Positions 58,101 through 64,000 of a stretch of 64,000 nucleotides of DNA are shown here, in pieces. Source of the stretch: Ridgeia piscesae (lineage: Eukaryota; Annelida; Polychaeta; Sabellida; Siboglinidae); the NCBI GenBank assembly GCA_025642075.2, contig JAODUO010000634.1:50001-114000 (forward strand), given 5' to 3'. Position numbers and translations under genes: made by a program. Position 1 is the stretch's first letter; each line of letters opens with the position of its first letter. The notes under the pieces were generated by a model that was not told the origin of the DNA, made no database searches, and saw only the letters and a program-made list of their open reading frames with translations.

Positions 58101-61100
58101 ACTTAAACAAGAGTACTTTGTAACTTGACACAAAACAATAATGCCGAAAAATCAAGAAACATTTTAAACACAGAAAAGAATTAAAATGGAAACATCAATA
58201 TTATGTTAACATAACTTAGGCGTATCCCCAGGACTTACATTATCCTTCTTCAGTTCCCTGTTCTCCTTGGCCAAGGTCTGCTGGGCCATCTCAAGCTTCG
58301 TTGTGTCACTGCACAAACAACACATGCAGGTCTCAAATAGAATTGTTTCTTGTACATATTTTAGGAAGCATTGCAAGCGTAATGGTACAACACGACCTGT
58401 CACAACAATGTCACTAGGAAGGCATGAGCAGCTGTTTTGTGTACTTCTGTACATGGGTGTATTTCCACAAAAGGTAATTTATTCTTGTAAGTCTGTTTCA
58501 ATTTTAGCACTGCAAAGGAATGTAACATTCTGACCAACCTGAAAATGTATGCTCTGCAGGTGTTCTGAGATAAAGATGCTACTGACAACTGACAACTATC
58601 ATATCAAGTACATAACTTGACATAAAATGGGTAAAATGAAACTGCTGTGCTCACTTAATCTTCGTCTCCTGAAGTAGATCGGCTTTGGTTTGTTCCATTT
58701 CGAGGGCGGCCTGTAGACGACATTTCTCCTGCCTGAGAGTCGCCACCTGGCTCTCGAGTGTGGAGATACGTGACGTCACTTCCATCATCTGCTCCGTGGC
58801 AGCTCGCTCTTTCTCAGTCGCCGCCGCCAGCTGAACCTGTGCCTCACCTGAAGTCACACATCACGGTTGTCACAGATCACTGATGTCACGGATCATTGAC
58901 ACAGATGTCACGGATCATTGACACAGATGTCACAAACCAGTGATGCTGATGTCATGGATCATTCACATAGATGTCACAAATCACTGATTTCACAAATAAC
59001 TGACAGTTGTCTCAGATCATTGACTATGAACTCACAAATCACCTATACCGAACTCATCTGTGTCACCTATCACTGACACAGATGACTGACACAGATGACA
59101 CAGACCACTGACATAGATGAGATAGAACACAGACACCAATGTGACAGATCATTGACAATGACTACATTTATCACTGACCTCACAGATTAGACACTAAAGA
59201 AGAAACAGTGACGTGATGTCACAGACCACTGAAGCATGAATACTACCGACACAGCTTATAATTAAACAAAGAAGACTACGTCTTACATCCGGCTGACCCC
59301 ACAAGACTGGGGTGAGTGACTTACCGAGGCGATCAGTGAGGTTCCTCTCAACGCGTTCGTACGAGGCGATCTGAGCGGTGTGGGTCGTTTGAAGGTTCTC
59401 AACCTGTCGCAGCAGAGGGCGCGTGGCTGCAACAGTCATGAGAATGTCAACACTTAGTGGCAGTTGAGAAACTTATTTGATGTATTCACATAATGGTGCA
59501 TTGGTACATTTAACAGATGCTATTTATTTTTATTTATTTAATAATCTTAGCAAAACATTATTTCATAATCTTAGTAAAACGTCCAATTTATTTATTTGAA
59601 CATGCATTAAACATTTTAAAAGATGTTTTCTAGTTAGTTGTATCCTGTAAAGATGGCACTACACAGCTTTTAGAACACAGTCGCTTAGGGGAGTGTTTTG
59701 GACTCTCGACTAAGAGAACCCGAGTTTGAATTCTGTGCTGCAGTGTGAAACGTTGGGCAAGTTGTTTCACTCTACATTGTTCCTGCTCACTCAGCTGTAT
59801 GTACGAGTACCTGGCCAATGGTGGGTATCAGTATGAGCAGCTTTCGTGCATTAATTGCTGCATGGCTGAATGCTCCCAAGAGAAGTTGAGGTGACGTTTG
59901 ATTGAATATGTCTGCCAGGGACGTAAAGTGTAACGTGCTTTGAGTAGTCTCGAAGACAGGAAATTGTGTTGTATACAAACTTACCTTTACTTTATCTTTA
60001 CTACACAAAAGAAGGCAACCTACCAGCAGAAACATTCTGAGTGAGCTCCTGGTTCCTGTCGTCTGCCTCCTGTAGTCTCTACAAGTGACAACACAGCGAG
60101 TCAGACACCAGTCATGTAGTTGCATACATACTCCTCGAGACAGCAATGTTACTGAGGCAGTGTGGAGTAAACAAAACTGCCCAAGTTTCAAACTGGATGC
60201 AAAATACTTCAGTGACGGAATCTACTGGTTTTGCGTAAATACTCTCACCACTATTGCTTGTTTGCCACTACGTAAGTAAAACAATCTTTGTAAAAATATG
60301 TAATGCAAGATGGTTACATAGATAATACTACACGACTCTTGCAATTTAGCATACATTGTATTTACATTAGCTACTGTTACACTGGCGTATTCTGAATGAC
60401 CATATGGAAGTTTTTACATTTGTGGATGTCAAACACCAACACTCACCTAACTGGTGTAAGATAGGATATTTTAAAGGGAATTTTAAACAGGGTTCCCTAA
60501 CAGGGACCAACCCCGTGACCCCCCCCCCTGTAAATATATCTACCTGCTGTAGGTCGGATATCTCCTGCTTCAGCATCTCCTCCCTGTGTGCGTGCTCTCT
60601 CTCCTGCCGCGTCATACTCAGTCGTAAGTCGTCAATCTGAAACGTCACATTCTCAGTACACCTGATGTTTCACAGCTTTGAATGATACATCATAGATAAA
60701 TCGTTTCTCTACAATTATGCATTATCGCAAGCACGGTTGTTTGCCATGCAAACTACCCCTAGCAAGTCCCATATGAGAAGTATTTGACTTAGCCTGGTTA
60801 ACTTGTTTATTGGTGTGGCTGATTGTGCTGCTTTATCCATGCCACCAGCACTAATACCTGCCCAATTTGAAGACGGATACACAATTTCTGGGAATTCAAA
60901 CATAATTACAAACCCTGCCCCCCCCCCCAATTGCATGGGCAGCTGAACGGTTTTGTTTATTCGAATATTTGTTTCTACATCCCAAACTAGGACGTGACAC
61001 AAACAATTTGTGGCTGTCATATGCTGTCACATAGCCAGAGCTCAACCTCACTCCTCATGGGCAATTTTATTGATGGTAAAAGAGAAGTTTTTGAAAGGTA

Positions 61101-63920
61101 TGTGCCAGGGGTAGAGAAGAACTGGTAATTGATGTAATCAGTCGCAGTGACCCCTGTCATATGAGGTCACGTCAGGTTGCAATTATGCACCGTTATGTGG
61201 AACATGCACTGTGACAGATGCTGCGAAACAAATATCTCACCACACGCATCGAATATATGAGAATGAATGACCTCTGACCTGCATGACAAGTCCATCATGT
61301 TGCTGACGGGCGTCCAACTGAGCGCGCTCTAGAGATAGTCTCATCTCCTCCTTCGCCTGCATCTCAGCACTGAGCGCCTCCTCCTGCTTGCGACTCTGTC
61401 TCGCTACATCCATCTTCTGAAGTTCTGCCAGCTCCCTGGCCACATAATGGACACTGGTCAGTCTCTCTGGTGAACTGGCTATTTAGACTATACCAACCCT
61501 TGCTTATTGATTTGTAAAAATTATAAAGCAGGTCAAAAATCTGCTCAAAGGTGCTAATAATATAAAATAAGTAACTACATAATTTATCATTATATAGACA
61601 CAATTAAGTCAAATAAATAGTAATTAAGTTAAATAGGTTAAATTAATATTGTAAACTAAGTTAATTATATACAATACAAAATTGTATTAAAAAAATGTAT
61701 TAAGCCAGTCGGTAAGTATTTGTCAAAGTCTACTCGTATACATGATTATATCCACAACTGCCTAGAGACGTGAGGACTGTCACAAGTCAAAGTGACAGCG
61801 TCTGAAGTTGACAACTCACTTGTAGGAGTGGTCCAGAGTCACTTGCATGCTCCTCATCTTCTCTTTGGAGTCTTCCAGATCCTCCTGTGAATGACACAAA
61901 CACGAGTAGGTAGGTTTGAAGGAGCGCAACAACTTACACATTCACATCACACCTGACTGAATACTTCAGCACAATAAGTATTACGCAAATATATTTACAT
62001 TAGTACTATTTCACATATATAGCATAAGTATTTTACTTTAATTTTGGAAATATTCTGCTACTTGTCTGAGTTTAAACTTAATCACTTACTTTGGTATATT
62101 CCTCAAAGTATAAAAAGGGGAGGTAAAGTATTAAAGTCACTTACGTTCACCCTTGATAATTCTTGTTCCTGCTTCACAACTGCGTCATTCAACTGTTTGA
62201 TGGCATCTGTAAAACAGTTTGACACGATCAAACAATTTGTGCCAGGTCAAAAATGGTTTCACTAAAACCTTTGTTCAAATGCTCTTGGCCTACTGAATGT
62301 AGATGTTTGCTAAAACATTGTTTTCAGTATCTTTTCATAAATAACATTTATTGGTTTTGTAATCATTTGAAATGTTTTCCTATATACTATTTCTAGTTGC
62401 TTTCACAATGACACCTAATTGACTATTCTATTGTTGATGTTTTAATTTTGTTTTTTAAAGCAACATTTCAAAGTGTAATAGGATAAAACCATTCTATGTT
62501 AGCCGAAACAAGCACCTCTACAATCTGTCCCCTCTGTATATGACATACATCTGTATTATGTACCTGCTTGTTTCTTTTCCAGCTCAATCTTTGAGTCGAG
62601 TACTTCGTGCAGATGCTCAATCTCGGCCTTCTGCTCATCTGTCTTTTGTCTGACGTCAAAACAACAACATTTGTTATTTTAAGTTGGCTGAAATTAGTTT
62701 GTAGTTTGCCTTCAACTAACTGACTGTGAAACACACATTGAATTATATAGGTCTGTAGTAATTTCTTTAATTTTTTATTTATGATTAACTTTGGTAAAGT
62801 GGCATTTATTCCAAACTAACAAGTTCAGAGACTGGCAGTTATTAATTGTTGTCTGGTGTTTAATTATTAATACGTAACAAACAGAAAGCACCATGATAAC
62901 AATTACATGATAATTATAATATTATTGTTCATTTCATTTGTAAAATGTGATATATTTAATATATTATTAATTGTTGTAGTAGTTTCCAGCATGGAGCAAC
63001 TTATAATCTGCTTAAATTAATATAATCGTACCGGGACAATAAATGTCCTGATGAAGCCATCTTGTTTAGGTGGGATTCTACAGGTAGTTTTACTTTTTGA
63101 TTTGTAAGAAACATAATATTAAGTTAAAATACTTTTAAATAAAAAAACATGTTGCCTCACTTGAGTGACTTGATGAGCGAGTCATTCTCCTTGTCCTTGG
63201 TGCGTAGCTTCTTAATGACGTTGCTGTTCTGGAGCTGCTGCTTCGACAGCTTCTCTCCCTCCATCAGCAGCTCACTGATCTGTTGGTCCTTCTCTCGCAG
63301 CAGCTTCTCACTGGAGCGACTACGGAGCACAGTAGAGCACAGTGGAGCACAGTAGAGCACAGTGGAGCACACATTGGAACACTCTCCATTGTACTCTTTC
63401 TAGCATATCAAAATCGTTCTTGCGATATGGCCTCCATGTTTATATATAATATTCTAAATGAAGCTATTGTTTATACAGTGGTATTATTAGTTCTTTTTCC
63501 TATTTCGCCTAATTAATCTAACAATTAGATTTCCCTTTCAATGCTACAATTCCACACTGCTCTGATACCTTCATATCAGGACTAATTTTTAACACTAAGT
63601 AGTTTTCTTTTATGGTAATATTTAAATGGAGCATATAGTATTACAGAAGGTACAACAATGATGACAGGTATTTGAATATGTCACTTGAATTTAAGCTTGA
63701 CAGGCCACATTAGGCACCAATGATTACTGTCTTCACCATAAACATATTCCATACTTATGACTTCAATATATCACTAGTTAAAAATTATTGCCGTTTTATT
63801 TTAAAATCAATTAAATTCATACACAAATGTTTAACAAAACAATAACTGTCAAAAGATAGCCAACCCTTTTGCAAATTCTGTCTCAGCGTCATGAAGCTTT
63901 TTCTTAACTGCGTCTTTTTC
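55136..63920 (-). CDS. TMF1: TATA element modulatory factor / Golgi coiled-coil protein TMF (17 C-terminal exons)
   Basis: Minus-strand gene running off the right edge. Seventeen exons join in phase into 569 codons including the stop, matching about the last half of the 1,093-residue human protein. TMF1/ARA160 is a Golgi-associated golgin-like tether that binds Rab6 and was also described as a TATA-element and androgen-receptor cofactor. Almost everything visible is heptad-type coiled coil. Diagnostic blocks: GEKLSKQQLQNSNVIKKLRT (like human GEKLSKQQLHNSNIIKKLR), TRPLLRQVENLQTTH, ATTLLENLQSQLKQRDGEIT, KRYNALLQMYGEKVEQAQEL and the end QIDELLK. The C-terminal exons form the TMF_TATA_bd coiled-coil domain that contacts Rab6. 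One intron has a GC donor. It converges on ATP5PD. Confidence 0.95.
55545..55655 (-). CDS. TMF1: TMF1 window exon 16
   Basis: 37 codons: ALDKRYNALLQMYGEKVEQA, then QELSLDLQDMKELYKSQ. Near-identical to the human C-terminal block. Confidence 0.96.
56091..56216 (-). CDS. TMF1: TMF1 window exon 15
   Basis: 42 codons: SEITELERTRESMAKELVNL, TTKNDQLEEKLDSLVTLQQQ, YK. Matches human EKTRSIMAEELVKLTNQNDE. Confidence 0.95.
57034..57189 (-). CDS. TMF1: TMF1 window exon 14 (start of TATA-binding/Rab6 domain)
   Basis: 52 codons: DEMLERTLMATVGTNGNKMS, then SGATTLLENLQSQLKQRDGE and ITQLQ. The donor is GC (CTCCAG|GCACGT), the only GC-AG intron found here; phases require it. Confidence 0.94.
57491..57571 (-). 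CDS. TMF1: TMF1 window exon 13 (Ser-rich linker)
   Basis: 27 codons: EMQLAKMSSWSPSSRRGSVH, then SESSMSQ. Breaks the coiled coil, as the Ser-rich linker of human TMF1 does before its C-terminal domain. Confidence 0.88.
57938..58030 (-). CDS. TMF1: TMF1 window exon 12
   Basis: 31 codons: MLLENQLEVEKMKTESEKKK, then LLLAHETLRDK. Matches human LLNSQLEMERMKVEQERKKA. Donor gtttgt. Confidence 0.93.
58239..58308 (-). CDS. TMF1: TMF1 window exon 11
   Basis: Reads DTTKLEMAQQTLAKENRELK, then KDN. Acceptor tgtgcag, donor gtaagt. Confidence 0.9.
58655..58847 (-). CDS. TMF1: TMF1 window exon 10
   Basis: Reads GEAQVQLAAATEKERAATEQ, MMEVTSRISTLESQVATLRQ, then EKCRLQAALEMEQTKADLLQ. Its acceptor abuts a degenerate tandem repeat. 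Confidence 0.94.
58852..59215. repeat. Degenerate TCACAGATCA..TGAC repeat at TMF1 exon 10 acceptor
   Basis: About 18 irregular units such as gatgtcacggatcattgacaca, beginning within five bases of the exon border. Confidence 0.85.
59325..59426 (-). CDS. TMF1: TMF1 window exon 9
   Basis: Reads TRPLLRQVENLQTTHTAQIA, then SYERVERNLTDRL. TRPLLRQ.ENLQ is a signature of TMF1. A SINE lies in the intron upstream of it. Confidence 0.95.
59668..59996 (+). mobile_element. SINE, full length
   Basis: Same family as 31468, with GAGTTTGAATTCTG in place of the B box and tail acaaacttacctttac. Antisense in a TMF1 intron. Confidence 0.85.
60024..60078 (-). CDS. TMF1: TMF1 window exon 8
   Basis: Reads RLQEADDRNQELTQNVSA, as human RLQEAENRNQELSQSVSS. 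Acceptor cttgtag, donor gtaggt. Confidence 0.94.
60544..60636 (-). CDS. TMF1: TMF1 window exon 7
   Basis: 31 codons: IDDLRLSMTRQEREHAHREE, then MLKQEISDLQQ. Matches human DLRLAL...HEIGELQQ. Donor gtagat. Confidence 0.93.
61279..61435 (-). CDS. TMF1: TMF1 window exon 6
   Basis: Reads ELAELQKMDVARQSRKQEEA, LSAEMQAKEEMRLSLERAQL, then DARQQHDGLVMQ. Corresponds to the human EAALSREMKAKEELSAALEK block. Confidence 0.93.
61820..61884 (-). CDS. TMF1: TMF1 window exon 5
   Basis: Reads EDLEDSKEKMRSMQVTLDHS, then Y and two bases of Lys. Acceptor ttcacag, donor gtgagt. Confidence 0.9.
62145..62206 (-). CDS. TMF1: TMF1 window exon 4
   Basis: Reads AIKQLNDAVVKQEQELSRVN. Acceptor tttacag, donor gtaagt. 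Confidence 0.9.
62564..62649 (-). CDS. TMF1: TMF1 window exon 3
   Basis: Reads QKTDEQKAEIEHLHEVLDSK, then IELEKKQA. Coiled coil. Phase 2 in, phase 1 out, consistent with both neighbours. Confidence 0.9.
63161..63319 (-). CDS. TMF1: TMF1 window exon 2
   Basis: Reads SSEKLLREKDQQISELLMEG, EKLSKQQLQNSNVIKKLRTK, then DKENDSLIKSL. The strongest match to vertebrate TMF1. Acceptor cgtag lies at the end of a 10-bp tandem repeat. Confidence 0.95.
63322..63372. repeat. 10-bp repeat at TMF1 exon 2 acceptor
   Basis: Five copies of GAGCACAGTA/GAGCACAGTG; on the coding strand the last unit forms ctccgtag, the acceptor. Confidence 0.93.
63865..63920 (-). CDS. TMF1: TMF1 window exon 1
   Basis: 18 codons plus two bases: EKDAVKKKLHDAETEFAK. 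Charged coiled coil. Supported by splice sites (ttccag; gttggc) and phase with the next exon; similarity alone would not prove it. Confidence 0.75.
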
Positions 63921-64000
63921 CTGGAATCAAATGCAATTACAGAATGCATAATGAGACATACCAAACAAACAAATGAAACCAATAGTGTATGCACAATAAG

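Overview
This is animal nuclear DNA. Genes are split into many short exons with GT-AG introns, one AT-AC (U12-type) intron and one GC-AG intron. The introns are full of microsatellites, minisatellites, tRNA-type SINEs, LINEs and DNA transposons. Protein matches (POLR3A, TMF1, ATP5PD), a SUEL-type lectin domain and an integrase/Ulp1 element fit a marine invertebrate. Minisatellites sitting on exon borders recall what I remember from amphioxus, but the sequence alone does not fix the phylum.

Layout. 449-33226 (+): the last 29 coding exons of POLR3A, the largest subunit of RNA polymerase III, about 1,094 residues; the 5' exons lie left of the window. Exon phases join without a break except at exon 15. 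Nested on the opposite strand in its 6.8-kb intron (8104-12855) is a small unreported-looking gene for a membrane lectin: signal peptide, SUEL lectin domain, Ser/Thr-rich stalk, one transmembrane helix and a short tail with Tyr motifs.

33.3-50.1 kb is a transposon-rich gap. It holds a PHD-finger LINE fragment, a possible two-exon small gene inside a noisy segmental duplication, a decayed CR1/Jockey-type LINE on the minus strand, a TA-flanked MITE, and a broken multi-exon integrase gene with a GPY/F module and a Ulp1-like protease part (Ginger-like).

50156-53416 (+): complete ATP5PD (mitochondrial ATP synthase subunit d), five exons, 173 residues. 55136-63920 (-): the last 17 exons of TMF1, a Golgi coiled-coil tether, about 568 residues, running off the right edge. 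ATP5PD and TMF1 converge.

The main unexplained pattern is that tandem repeats start at, end at, or copy the splice junctions of POLR3A and TMF1. Four POLR3A exons have extra copies of their own exon edge plus splice site in the adjoining intron, and several long minisatellites begin at the donor or end at the acceptor. A 2.3-kb hAT element with perfect TIRs and an 8-bp target duplication sits inside a minisatellite that itself grew out of a SINE tail.
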